A DNA stretch of 64,000 bases from Mesorhizobium sp. SCN 65-20 (lineage in GTDB: Bacteria; Pseudomonadota; Alphaproteobacteria; Rhizobiales; Rhizobiaceae): the NCBI GenBank assembly GCA_001724355.1, contig MEEF01000033.1, positions 1 to 64,000 of the forward strand, written 5' to 3'. The position numbers were made by a program, and so were the translations under genes. The notes under the pieces were generated by a model. That model was not told the origin of the DNA, made no database searches, and saw nothing but the letters and a program-made list of their open reading frames with translations. Below are positions 11,477 to 19,611 of this stretch, in pieces. Each line of letters starts with the position of its first letter. Positions within the stretch are counted from its first letter, which is position 1.

Positions 11477-12586
11477 ATGACGGAAACGATGAAATCCCGT
11501 GCCGCAAGCCTCGCCCACCTGCGCCACGACAAGCTCGCGCTCGGCGACCCGATCCCGCTGCCCTTGACCATGGCGGCCATCTACCACGCCCCCGGCGACG
11601 CCACCGGCTTCAATCAATACGGCCGCTTCAGCAACCCGAACTGGGCGGCAGTGGAAGAGATGCTCGGCCACCTCGAAGCCGCTCCTTGCGTGGCATTCCC
11701 CTCAGGCATGGCAGCCATTTCCGCGACCTTCTTCAGCCTGCTGAAGGCGGGCGATCGCATTCTGCTGCCGTCCGACGGCTACCACACGACACGCATCCTC
11801 GCCGACCGCTTCCTCGGCGCCTTCGGCGTGACGACTGACGTCAGGCCGACCGCTTCCTTCCTCGACGGAGGCTTCGCCGGCTATCGGCTCGTCTTCGTCG
11901 AAAGCCCGTCCAATCCGACGCTCGACATCTGCGACATCACAGCGGTGGCCGAGGCCGTCCACGCCGCCGGCGGCCTGCTCGTCGTCGACAACACCACCAT
12001 GACGCCCTTCGGCCAGCGCCCGCTCGAACTCGGCGCTGATATCGTGGTCGCCGCCGACACCAAGGCTCCAAATGGCCATTCCGACGTGCTTTTCGGTCAC
12101 GTCGCCTGCCGCAATGCTGAGATCATCGCGGCCGTCACCGAGTGGCGGCAGAATGCCGGCGGCATTCCCGGGCCGTTCGAGGCCTGGCTGGTGCATCGCG
12201 GGCTGGAGACGCTGGAACTGCGCTTCGACCGCATGTGCTCCTCGGCCGAGGCGATCGCCCCTCGCCTGAAGGCCCATCCGGCCGTGAGCGGCCTGCGCTA
12301 CCCGGGCATCGAAGGTGACCCGTCGCACAATCTGGCGCGCTCCCAGATGGAACGCTTCGGTTTCCTCATCAGCTTCGACCTCGGCTCGGAGCAGAAGGCC
12401 GAAGACTTCATCAATGGCTGTTCGCTGATGCATGCCGCCACCTCCTTCGGCGGCGTGCATACTGTCGCGGAACGTCGCCTGCGGCGCGGCGACGCGGTTC
12501 CGCCCGGCTTCGTACGACTGTCGATCGGCTGCGAGCCGGCGGAAGAGCTGTGGGCGGCAATGAAGGAATCGCTGGAAAGGATCTAG
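11477..12586 (+). CDS. PLP-dependent Cys/Met-metabolism enzyme (cystathionine gamma-lyase/synthase family)
   Basis: A 369-residue member of the Cys/Met metabolism PLP family, which includes cystathionine lyases, cystathionine gamma-synthase and methionine gamma-lyase. Features are the N-terminal YGRFSNPNW segment, FPSGMAAIS, VVDNTTMTPFGQRPLELGAD and the PLP-lysine region AADTKAPNGHSD, where the Schiff-base lysine is in DTK. Substrate and exact reaction cannot be decided from sequence alone. It is a single gene; its TAG overlaps the parE stop on the other strand through a shared CTAG. Confidence 0.8.
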   Translation: MTETMKSRAASLAHLRHDKLALGDPIPLPLTMAAIYHAPGDATGFNQYGRFSNPNWAAVEEMLGHLEAAPCVAFPSGMAAISATFFSLLKAGDRILLPSDGYHTTRILADRFLGAFGVTTDVRPTASFLDGGFAGYRLVFVESPSNPTLDICDITAVAEAVHAAGGLLVVDNTTMTPFGQRPLELGADIVVAADTKAPNGHSDVLFGHVACRNAEIIAAVTEWRQNAGGIPGPFEAWLVHRGLETLELRFDRMCSSAEAIAPRLKAHPAVSGLRYPGIEGDPSHNLARSQMERFGFLISFDLGSEQKAEDFINGCSLMHAATSFGGVHTVAERRLRRGDAVPPGFVRLSIGCEPAEELWAAMKESLERI

Positions 12587-12876
12587 GGCTGAAGATCCTC
12601 ATCAGAAATTTCACGGCGGCCGTGGAGAACCCTGAGAATGAGAATGTCGCGCCCGTCGACGCGATAGAAAGTGACGTATTCCCCAACCACGATATGCCGC
12701 AACTCAGCAAGCAGGTCGGTCCGTTGGGCGCCAGAGAAAGGCTGCGTCGCAAGCAACTCCCATCGAGCCGCCATGCGCTGCATCAGCCGCATGGCGGCGC
12801 TTGGGTTCACTTGGCTGAGATGATCGCCGATCGCCTCGATATCGGCCATTGCCCGAGGCGTAAGGCGATAGGTCAT
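12583..12876 (-). CDS. parE: ParE/RelE-superfamily toxin
   Basis: A 97-residue plasmid-stabilisation-type toxin. The N-terminus (YRLTPRAMADIEAIGDHLSQ) and the C-terminal strand pair (LRHIVVGEYVTFYRV, ILILRVLHGRRE) are typical of ParE/RelE folds. ParE toxins usually poison DNA gyrase; RelE relatives cleave mRNA, and sequence alone leaves a little doubt. The start overlaps the antitoxin stop by 4 nt, the usual antitoxin-first order. Confidence 0.88.
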   Translation of the reverse strand: MTYRLTPRAMADIEAIGDHLSQVNPSAAMRLMQRMAARWELLATQPFSGAQRTDLLAELRHIVVGEYVTFYRVDGRDILILRVLHGRREISDEDLQP

Positions 12877-13154
12877 TCACCGACCCCGCCCTTGTTCATG
12901 GCCCCATACTTGGCCACCAGCTTCGACATGAAATCGGGCCCGTCGCGGCCCGGCCCGCTGTCGATGCCCTCCTGGATGAGCGCGCGCAGTTCCTCCACGG
13001 TGTAGCCGTAGAGATCGCGGCGCTCCTTCCAGAGCCGCAGGGCATCGCGGATGACTTCGCTGGCCGAAGCATATTCGCCGGCCTCGACGGCACCATCGAC
13101 GGCGGCGGCGAGTTCAGGCGAGAGCGTGATGCTGCGCTTGTCGACATGGCCCAT
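12873..13154 (-). CDS. parD: ParD-type ribbon-helix-helix antitoxin
   Basis: A 93-residue antitoxin. The N-terminal ribbon-helix-helix (RSITLSPELAAAVDGAVEAG, then YASASEVIRDALRLW) binds the operator, and the C-terminal tail should wrap the toxin. The ATG at 13154 is preceded by an excellent AGGAGGT about 5-6 nt upstream, which decides the start over the longer frame that runs to 13202. ParD normally represses its own operon. Confidence 0.88.
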   Translation of the reverse strand: MGHVDKRSITLSPELAAAVDGAVEAGEYASASEVIRDALRLWKERRDLYGYTVEELRALIQEGIDSGPGRDGPDFMSKLVAKYGAMNKGGVGE

Positions 13155-13276
13155 GACGGCACCTCCTAGGAAGAAGGTACGAACAAATCGCACCGGCCTC
13201 AAGGCGGCTCCCGAAAATCGACAGACACCCAGCTAGACGCGCACAGCGTTTTTGGCAGTTCGGCGGAAAAGGCAGC

Positions 13277-13671
13277 GCCAGCTGGCCTGTAAGCCGGGTT
13301 CTGTATGGCCCCCGTGCCTTGCGGTACGGGAACGTGGCGGCCATTCTTCTTGTGCGCCCATTGCTGGACGCCTCACGCAACCAACCCGGGCGACAGGCCG
13401 GAAACAGCCCCGAGGGTTGCCCCTCACGTCGCCCCTATTCGGTTTTGCTCCCGGTGGGGTTTACCGTGCCGCTCCTGTTGCCAGTCGCGCGGTGGGCTCT
13501 TACCCCACCCTTTCACCCTTACCGCGGAAGCCGCGGCGGTTTGCTTTCTGTGGCACTTTCCCTGGGGTCGCCCCCGCCGGCCGTTAGCCGGCACCGTGTA
13601 TCCATGGAGCCCGGACTTTCCTCACCTGCAGCCTTTCGACTTCGCAGGTGCGGCCGCCCGGCCAGCTGGCA
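13277..13671 (-). ncRNA. rnpB: RNase P RNA (M1 RNA), bacterial class A
   Basis: Catalytic RNA that matures tRNA 5' ends. Read on the minus strand it holds the universal conserved blocks: GAGGAAAGTCCGGGCTCC (complement near 13605-13623), GGTAAGGGTGAAAGGGTG and GGTAAGAGC in the specificity domain (near 13497-13526), GGCACGGTAAACCCCACC, and the 3' block ACAGAACCCGGCTTACAGG. The palindromic GCCAGCTGGC occurs near both ends (13278-13286 and 13661-13670) and forms helix P1. Ends are estimated from P1, giving about 395 nt. Several open frames across it are artefacts. Confidence 0.95.
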
Positions 13672-13755
13672 AGGCGTATAAAGAGATTTGCGCCGCAAAA
13701 CGCAACAGAAAAGGTCGAGGCGGCTCGGACACCGGTGTCCTCACCGCCTGGAGCA

Positions 13756-14385
13756 TCAGGCTCCGCCGCCGAGGCGAGCCTGGACCTTCTTGCAATAGGC
13801 AGCCGAGATCGGGTTCATCCGCTTGGCGGCATGGCCGGCATTGTACTTGAGGATCGTACCGCAAGTCGTGCCGCCGCTGAGTTCATGCGCCTTGGCCAGG
13901 TACAAAAGGCCGAACTTGATGTTGGTCTCGGGGTTGAACAGCCCCTTGGCCGAACCGCTGTAGCCCATCATGCGGGCGGTGGCGGGCTTGATCTGCATCA
14001 GACCGATCTCACCGGCCTTGCCGCGAGCATTCGGGCGGTAGTTGCTCTCGACGCTGATGACGGCATGGGCGAGCGACACCGGGACGCCGTAGGACGAGGC
14101 GTAGCGCGCGATGATTTCGCTGTAGGGCGCACCCGTCTTCGGCTTTGCTTCCCTCGTGGCCCCGATCGACGCCGTCTTGAAATCCTCATCGACGGCCGCC
14201 TTCTTGGGCATGCAGAAGAGGAACGGGCAATCGTCGGCCTTCTTGTCCTCGGCCTTGGCGTTCTTGTTCTTGTTGGTCTGTTTGATGATCGTTTCCGAGG
14301 CCCTGACCGCACCCTCCTGGGCGTGAGCGGCAAAAGAAGTCAGGCCGGCGGCAAATGCCACCGCAACAACGGTCAAATACTTCAT
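13756..14385 (-). CDS. Exported SLT-family lytic transglycosylase
   Basis: A 209-residue precursor with a clear signal peptide (MKYLTVVAVAFAAGLTSFAA, cut near AHA-QE), a charged lysine-rich linker and a C-terminal SLT domain. The probable catalytic glutamate is in AVISVESNY, followed by GKAGEIGLMQIKPATARMMG and KYNAGH, all family signatures. Such enzymes cut the MurNAc-GlcNAc bond in the periplasm. I chose the ATG at 14385 because AAGGA stands just upstream and the product then starts with the signal peptide; the frame opens further to 14421. Confidence 0.9.
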   Translation of the reverse strand: MKYLTVVAVAFAAGLTSFAAHAQEGAVRASETIIKQTNKNKNAKAEDKKADDCPFLFCMPKKAAVDEDFKTASIGATREAKPKTGAPYSEIIARYASSYGVPVSLAHAVISVESNYRPNARGKAGEIGLMQIKPATARMMGYSGSAKGLFNPETNIKFGLLYLAKAHELSGGTTCGTILKYNAGHAAKRMNPISAAYCKKVQARLGGGA

Positions 14386-14549
14386 GATATCCTTGTTCTT
14401 GACAGGCCGCGCGAAGAACATCGCGCAGCATCCCTTCCTAAGCGCCGGTAACTCTCTTCGGAGCGTTGGCAGGTTTTATCCGGCGCCTTGCACGGAGATG
14501 CATTTGCCGAGCGAACTGGCGGGAAAAATGGCGGGGCAAGTCACAAAAC

Positions 14550-14564
14550 GTTACAAAGTGTAAC
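14550..14564. promoter_or_regulatory. AT-rich dyad between amidase 3' end and transglycosylase 5' region
   Basis: GTTACA-AAG-TGTAAC is a perfect 6-bp inverted repeat, weakly extended on both sides by CAAA and TTTG. It lies just after the amidase stop when read from the opposite side of the transglycosylase promoter region. It could be a regulator's operator or a weak terminator, as the plus-strand side has only short T-runs. Confidence 0.3.
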
Positions 14565-14585
14565 TTTGCGAATCGGAGATTATAT

Positions 14586-15350
14586 TTAGTCAAGCCCCTC
14601 AGGCAGTGACGCGATCAGTCGGCGCAGCGTCGAAAGCGTCGACGAATCCGCTACCCCGTCGACGCAGCGGCTGCGGAAATGTCTTTGAAAAGCTTGGACT
14701 GTTGTCTCTGTCTGCGCGTCGTACTGACCGGTGATCTCGACCCCGTATCCATAGAGCGCGAGCATCGACTGCAGTTCCTCGACGGCGCTGCCGGCGTCGC
14801 CCGACCGCAGCGCCTGGCGCCCGTTGCGCGGCGACGGTGCGACCCAATGACCTACGCCGGCCTCATGAAGGTTCCGCCACGGAAACTTCTCGCCCGGGTC
14901 GATTTTGCGGCCCAGCGCCACGTCCGAATGGGCGAGGACCCGCTCCGCCGCGATGGAATGTCTGCCTATGATGCCGCGGCAAAGCGCGATCACCGCGTCG
15001 ATCTGGCGCTCGGGGAACGGAGGGTATCCGAAAGCGTGGCCGGGATTGACTATCTCGATGCCGACAGAGCAGGAATTGATGTCGGATTGCCCGCCCCACG
15101 AGCTCTTGCCGGCATGCCAGGCGCGATCGCCTTCGCGCACCATCTGCACGATGCGCCCGTCCTCGTGGACGAGATAGTGGGACGACACTTCGCTCGCAGG
15201 ATTGCACAGCCAGGCTTCGGCGCCATCGCCGGTTTCCATGCCGGTGTAGTGCAGCACGATCATGTCCGGCTTCATGCCCTCGCGGCGAGGCCCGAAATTG
15301 GGCGAGACGCGCACATCCGCATGGGGATGATCGGGCAGGAAGCCGCTCAT
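14586..15350 (-). CDS. N-acetylmuramoyl-L-alanine amidase (AmpD/AmiD type) with C-terminal peptidoglycan-binding domain
   Basis: Zinc amidase that releases the peptide from MurNAc or anhydroMurNAc. The Amidase_2 fold shows likely zinc ligands H34 (VLHYTG), H141 (VLAHSDVALG) and D151 (KIDPG). Residues about 185-245 form a PG_binding_1 domain (AVEELQSMLALYGYG, TVQAFQRHF). There is no signal peptide, so a cytosolic, AmpD-like recycling role is possible despite the wall-binding domain. The 254-aa ORF starts at an ATG that overlaps the stop of the DnaJ/TerB gene (ATGA). Confidence 0.88.
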   Translation of the reverse strand: MSGFLPDHPHADVRVSPNFGPRREGMKPDMIVLHYTGMETGDGAEAWLCNPASEVSSHYLVHEDGRIVQMVREGDRAWHAGKSSWGGQSDINSCSVGIEIVNPGHAFGYPPFPERQIDAVIALCRGIIGRHSIAAERVLAHSDVALGRKIDPGEKFPWRNLHEAGVGHWVAPSPRNGRQALRSGDAGSAVEELQSMLALYGYGVEITGQYDAQTETTVQAFQRHFRSRCVDGVADSSTLSTLRRLIASLPEGLD

Positions 15351-16066
15351 ACGTGCCGGAGCCCCTTTTCGATCATCTCGTAGGCGGCGTTGATTGCGGC
15401 GATGCGCGTGGTGGCGATGCGGATGAACTCCTCGGGCAGGCCGCGCGCGATCAGCCGGTCCGGATGGTTGTTGGCGACGAGCTTGCGATAGTGCTTGCGC
15501 ACGTCCTCGAAAGGCCTGCCCGGCTCGATGCCGAGCACCCTGTATGGATCGGTTTCGCCCAGGTCGAGATGGCGCGCCAGGATGGTCTGGTAGTGCGCGT
15601 CCTCGATGCGGAAGATCTCCGACACGCGATGCAGGAACGTCCCCTCGCGCTGGTGCAGCATGCCGTCCGCCTTGGCGATATGGAACAGTCCGTCGAGGAT
15701 GTCCTCAAGCATACCGCAGTTGGGGTGGCCCGAACCGCACAGCCGGGCCATGCGCTGCGCGTAGATCTCGTAACCGGCCACGTCCTGCTGGGCGATGCCA
15801 TAAAGCCGCGCGACGTCGCGCGCATGTTCCGGCGGCACCCTGAATATCTCGTGGAAGGCGCGGATTTCGTCCTGGGACACGATGCCGTCGGCCTTCGCCA
15901 TCTTGGCAGACAGCGCGATCATCGCCACCGAGAAGGCCACCCGGCGCCGCAGTTCCGCATCACCTGAGAAGATCGTGCGGACGGCCTCCACCACGTCGGC
16001 GACGCCGCTCGCTGCAGTTGCCGAGATACGCGCGACAAAGTCGCCGAGGCGGTCCCAAATCGACAT
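15347..16066 (-). CDS. DjlA-like protein: TerB-type helical domain plus C-terminal DnaJ domain
   Basis: A 239-residue protein with a central TerB/DjlA-like helical bundle (about residues 45-150, with AKADGIVSQDE and AKADGMLHQRE repeats, the conserved acidic metal-site style motif). A C-terminal J-domain has the invariant HPD (NNHPDRL). J-domains stimulate DnaK-type ATPases. DjlA itself has an N-terminal membrane helix, which is not obvious here. The start was set at MSIWDRL (16066); the frame remains open via an ATG at 16090 to a TTG at 16096. Coupled by ATGA to the amidase gene. Confidence 0.82.
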   Translation of the reverse strand: MSIWDRLGDFVARISATAASGVADVVEAVRTIFSGDAELRRRVAFSVAMIALSAKMAKADGIVSQDEIRAFHEIFRVPPEHARDVARLYGIAQQDVAGYEIYAQRMARLCGSGHPNCGMLEDILDGLFHIAKADGMLHQREGTFLHRVSEIFRIEDAHYQTILARHLDLGETDPYRVLGIEPGRPFEDVRKHYRKLVANNHPDRLIARGLPEEFIRIATTRIAAINAAYEMIEKGLRHV

Positions 16067-16212
16067 GGCCAGCTTCTTAGGATGAAACATTCGCAAATGC
16101 GAGATGGCTTCTCACGCATGGGACAACTTTGTCGGGAGGCGCAATCTGGACCAAGATTCTGGACCAAGCGATTTCCCACGACGCACCCCTTCCGACGGGC
16201 TAACGCTTCGGC

Positions 16213-17115
16213 ATGGACGCGCGCGCACCCTCCCCTCCGGCACGAACGATATCCCGCGAGACGATCGGTCTCGCGCTCGGCACGCTCGGCGTCGTCATAT
16301 TCGGCGGAACCCTGCCGGCAACGCGCGTCGCCCTAGGCACCTTCACGCCCTGGTTCATCACCCACGGACGAGCCGCAATGGCCTCCATCGCCGCGGCGCT
16401 GCTTCTCATGGCCCTGCGCAAGCGCTTTCCGCGCAAGGACGCGCCAGCCCTGTTCCTCGCCGGACTGCTGCTTGTATTCGGCTTTCCGATATTCTCATCC
16501 ATCGCCATGCAGACGGTTCCGGCCTCGCACGGCGGCGTCGTTCTCGGCGTCCTGCCGCTCACCACCAGCATCTTCGCGGCTCTGATCGGCGGCGAGCGGC
16601 CGTCGCCGTTCTTCTGGATGTGCGGCGTCGCGGGTGCCGCCCTGGTGGTTGCATTCGCCGTTCGCGACAACGGGATGAGCCTCACCGTTGGCGACCTGTT
16701 CCTGCTGTTTTCGGCGCTGTCGGCGAGCCTCGGCTACGTGGTGTCGGGAAAACTTGCGCGCCACATGCCGGGCTGGGAGGTTATCTGCTGGTCGCTGATC
16801 CTGACCGCGCCGATCTCGATACCTGCCGCGCTCCTTGGCTGGCGCCCCGAATTCGCCGACGCCGCTCCGGCAGAGACCTTGGCGTTCCTCTATCTGAGCT
16901 TCGGCTCGATGTTCCTGGGATTTTTTGCCTGGAATGTCGGTCTCGGCATGGGCGGCATCGCCCGCGTCAGCCAGGTGCAACTGCTTCAGTCCTTCGTCAC
17001 GCTGGCCATTTCCGCATTCCTGCTCGGCGAGCACGTGACGGCCGAAACCGTACTGTTTGCTCTCGGCGTCATCGCCATCGTCGCGCTGGGGCGCCGGGCG
17101 CGGGTTTCCCGCTAG
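16213..17115 (+). CDS. EamA/DMT-family membrane transporter
   Basis: A 300-residue protein with about ten hydrophobic helices arranged as two EamA repeats (about residues 17-148 and 160-292), the drug/metabolite transporter fold. Substrate unknown; members export amino acids, nucleosides or other metabolites. The TAG stop lies inside a 19-bp imperfect tandem duplication, and a bidirectional terminator follows. Confidence 0.88.
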   Translation: MDARAPSPPARTISRETIGLALGTLGVVIFGGTLPATRVALGTFTPWFITHGRAAMASIAAALLLMALRKRFPRKDAPALFLAGLLLVFGFPIFSSIAMQTVPASHGGVVLGVLPLTTSIFAALIGGERPSPFFWMCGVAGAALVVAFAVRDNGMSLTVGDLFLLFSALSASLGYVVSGKLARHMPGWEVICWSLILTAPISIPAALLGWRPEFADAAPAETLAFLYLSFGSMFLGFFAWNVGLGMGGIARVSQVQLLQSFVTLAISAFLLGEHVTAETVLFALGVIAIVALGRRARVSR

Positions 17116-17141
17116 AAGAAAAGTTTCCCGCCAAAAGAAAA
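17104..17141 (+). repeat. 19-bp tandem duplication over the transporter stop codon
   Basis: Two adjacent 19-bp units starting GTTTCCCGC at 17104 and 17123 match at 17 of 19 positions. The first unit contains the TAG of the EamA gene. It is probably a slippage duplication. Confidence 0.7.
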
Positions 17142-17143
17142 GA

Positions 17144-17161
17144 CCGGAGGTGGGTCTCCGG
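17144..17161. terminator. Bidirectional Rho-independent terminator
   Basis: CCGGAG/CTCCGG stem with a 6-nt loop. The minus-strand side is followed by TCTTTTCTTTT, which serves the lipoprotein gene. The plus side is followed by a short CCTTTCC and serves the transporter gene more weakly. Confidence 0.75.
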
Positions 17162-17196
17162 CCTTTCCGCTTCCCGCTACTTTTACTAAGCCGGCA

Positions 17197-17496
17197 CTAC
17201 TGAGCCGGGGCTGCCGGCGCCACGGCTCCAGGCTCTGCGGGCTTGGGCTGCGTCGGCTCGCTGCCCTGCATGTCGCCGCCCGTCCCGGTCTGCGGCGTCG
17301 GCGTCACGCTCTGTGTCGTCGTGTTGTCGGTAGCCGGCGGCTTGGTTGCATCGGGCGTGGCCGGCGCCGGCTGCTGGGTCGTCGCAGGCGGCTGGTCGAC
17401 GCTCTGCGTGGTCGTCTTGTCGGTGTTGTCGCTGCAAGCAGCGATACCCAGCAGGGCAACCGCCGCGGCGGACGCAAGAATGATCTTCTTCATCAT
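17197..17496 (-). CDS. Small Pro/Thr/Gln-rich lipoprotein
   Basis: A 99-residue predicted lipoprotein. Lys-rich N-terminus, hydrophobic core and lipobox IAAC (cysteine near residue 21) are clear. The mature part is low-complexity (Pro, Thr, Gln, Ala), with the hexapeptide TTTQSV occurring twice. I know no function. The double ATG at 17496 is preceded by AAGGAGAG, a strong ribosome binding site, so the longer frame to 17631 is not used. Confidence 0.8.
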   Translation of the reverse strand: MMKKIILASAAAVALLGIAACSDNTDKTTTQSVDQPPATTQQPAPATPDATKPPATDNTTTQSVTPTPQTGTGGDMQGSEPTQPKPAEPGAVAPAAPAQ

Positions 17497-17613
17497 CTCT
17501 CTCCTTTCACGAGTGTACCCGGCGAGCGGGGCAGTCGGAGGTAGAATGCGTCCCGGCAGATGCGGTTTCATAACGTTCGGTGACCGCCTGTCACATTGAG
17601 GCCCGATCCCCAG

Positions 17614-17653
17614 CTGTCGCGGGACCGTCATTGCCCCGTCACCGCGCTGTCAT
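17614..17653 (+). promoter_or_regulatory. Tandem Pho box upstream of btaAB
   Basis: Four 7-bp half-sites at exact 11-bp spacing: CTGTCGC (17614), CCGTCAT (17625), CCGTCAC (17636), CTGTCAT (17647). The known rhizobial PhoB site is CTGTCAT-N4-CTGTCAT, so the period and core GTCA match. The array ends 51 bp before the btaA ATG. PhoB control of btaAB is established in Sinorhizobium meliloti, which makes this assignment plausible. Confidence 0.8.
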
Positions 17654-17704
17654 CCCCATGCGCTACCCGCTGCGCCCAACAACTCAGTGGGGAATCGTGC
17701 TTCC

Positions 17705-18952
17705 ATGACCGACGTTTCCGGAGAACTCGTCTTCCGCCGTGGCAAGAAAGTCGGAAAGGCGGTCTACCAGAACCGCCCGCTCTCCAAGGCTGGCCTGTCC
17801 GAACGGTTCTTCGCCCTGCTTTTCTCGGGCCTCGTCTATCCGCAGATCTGGGAAGACCCCGAAGTCGACATGGAGGCGATGCAACTTGGCGAAGGCCACA
17901 GGGTCGTCACCATCGCCTCCGGCGGCTGCAACATCCTCGCCTATCTCACGCGATCCCCAGTGCGCATCGACGCCGTCGATCTCAATGCGGCCCACATAGC
18001 GCTGAACCGGATGAAGCTGGCGGCGGTGCGCCACTTGCCATCCCAGGCCGACCTGTTCCGCTTCTTCGGCGAAGCCGGCGTCGAGCACAACTCGCACGCC
18101 TACGACCGCTTCATCGCGCCCAACCTCGACGCCACCAGCCGCAGCTATTGGGAGCGCCGCAACTGGCGGGGTCGCCGCCGCATCGCCACCTTCGACGCCA
18201 ATTTCTACAAGACCGGTCTGCTCGGCCTGTTCATCGCGGCTGGCCATGGCGTCGCAAGGCTTTATGGCGTCGATCCTGCCGGCATCATGTCGTCCAGAAC
18301 CCGCGAAGAGCAGCGCCGCTTCTTCGACGAGCGGATCGCCCCGGTCTTCGAGCGACGCATGCTGCGCTGGGTGACGTCGCGCAGGTCGTCGCTGTTCGGC
18401 CTGGGCATCCCGCCCGCCCAGTACGACTCGCTGCTGACCTCGGGCGACGGCTCCATGGCCGGCGTGCTCAAGGATCGCCTGGAAAAGCTCGCCTGCGACT
18501 TCCCGCTGGCAAACAACTATTTCGCCTGGCAGGCCTTCGCCCGCCGCTACCCGAGGCCGGGGGAAGCAGAGCTCCCCGCCTATCTTGACCAGGCCAACTA
18601 CGCGACGATCCGCGACAATGTCGGCCGTGTGGCCATCCACCACGCCAATTTCACCGAGCACCTCGCGGCCAGGGAAGCAGCCTCCGTCGACCGCTTTGTC
18701 CTTCTCGACGCGCAGGACTGGATGAGCGATCTCCAGCTCAATGCCCTGTGGGCCGAGATAACGCGCACGGCGGCACCCGAAGCCCGGGTGATCTTCCGTA
18801 CCGCGGCCGAACCTAGCCTGTTGCCCGGCAGGCTGTCGCCGGCACTTCTCGACCAGTGGAGCTACGACGAGGCTAATTCGCGCGACTTCACCGCCCGCGA
18901 CCGTTCCGCCATCTACGGCGGCTTCCATCTCTACGTGAAGAAGCCGGCATGA
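17705..18952 (+). CDS. btaA: BtaA, SAM:diacylglycerol 3-amino-3-carboxypropyltransferase
   Basis: First enzyme of betaine lipid (DGTS) synthesis, moving the aminocarboxypropyl group of SAM onto diacylglycerol. The 415-residue product has the family's N-terminal QNRPLSKAGLSERFFALLFSG-type start, the WEDPEVDMEAMQL region and a class-I methyltransferase-like SAM site (VVTIASGGCNILAYL). Start at ATG 17705; a GTG six codons upstream is possible. It overlaps btaB by ATGA. DGTS replaces phospholipids under phosphate limitation, which fits the upstream Pho box. Confidence 0.93.
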   Translation: MTDVSGELVFRRGKKVGKAVYQNRPLSKAGLSERFFALLFSGLVYPQIWEDPEVDMEAMQLGEGHRVVTIASGGCNILAYLTRSPVRIDAVDLNAAHIALNRMKLAAVRHLPSQADLFRFFGEAGVEHNSHAYDRFIAPNLDATSRSYWERRNWRGRRRIATFDANFYKTGLLGLFIAAGHGVARLYGVDPAGIMSSRTREEQRRFFDERIAPVFERRMLRWVTSRRSSLFGLGIPPAQYDSLLTSGDGSMAGVLKDRLEKLACDFPLANNYFAWQAFARRYPRPGEAELPAYLDQANYATIRDNVGRVAIHHANFTEHLAAREAASVDRFVLLDAQDWMSDLQLNALWAEITRTAAPEARVIFRTAAEPSLLPGRLSPALLDQWSYDEANSRDFTARDRSAIYGGFHLYVKKPA

Positions 18953-19611
18953 GCGCTTCCGACCTTTCGGCCGCCCATTCAGGGCTCATGGACCGCGTCT
19001 ACCGGCACCAGCGCCACATCTACGACCTGACGCGCAAATACTATCTGCTGGGCCGCGACCGCATGATCGGCGAGCTCGATCCTCCGCCTGGAGGCACCGT
19101 TCTCGAGATCGGCTGCGGCACCGGCCGCAACCTGATCCTGGCAGCAAGACGCTTCCCCGACGCCCGTTTCTACGGCCTGGACATCTCCGCCGAGATGCTG
19201 GCGACCGCCAAAACCTCGATCGCCCGGGCGGGTCTCTCGGACCGCATCACTCTCGCGCAGGGTGACGCGACGTCCTTCGATGCCCAGGCGCTGTTCGGCA
19301 GGCGCGGCTTCGACCGGGTCTTCGTTTCCTATTCGCTGTCGATGATACCCGGCTGGGAGAAGGCAGTCGCAGCCGCGCTCACCGTCGCGGATGGCTCGCT
19401 CCACATCGTCGACTTCGGGCAGCAGCGGCGGTTGCCGCGCTGGTTCCGCAGCATGCTGCGGGCATGGCTGGCTCGCTTCCATGTCAGTCCGCGCGAAATC
19501 CTCGTCGCGGAGGTGGACCGGCAGGCGCGCTCCGCCGGCCGCGTCTCCCGATTCTCGTCCCTCTATCGCGACTACGCGTGGCTCGTCGTTGTAGGGCCAC
19601 GGCCTATCTGA
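18949..19611 (+). CDS. btaB: BtaB, diacylglyceryl-homoserine N-methyltransferase
   Basis: Methylates the amino group of diacylglyceryl-homoserine three times to give DGTS. A 220-residue class-I methyltransferase with motif I VLEIGCGTGRNLILAA and a GLDIS acidic loop. Starts inside the btaA stop (ATGA), so the two are coupled. The 3' end overlaps the convergent serine hydrolase gene by 8 bp. Confidence 0.92.
   Translation: MSASDLSAAHSGLMDRVYRHQRHIYDLTRKYYLLGRDRMIGELDPPPGGTVLEIGCGTGRNLILAARRFPDARFYGLDISAEMLATAKTSIARAGLSDRITLAQGDATSFDAQALFGRRGFDRVFVSYSLSMIPGWEKAVAAALTVADGSLHIVDFGQQRRLPRWFRSMLRAWLARFHVSPREILVAEVDRQARSAGRVSRFSSLYRDYAWLVVVGPRPI

Noticed and set aside
13252-13850. Several open frames over the RNase P RNA
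   Set aside because: All lie across conserved rnpB blocks. They have no independent support.
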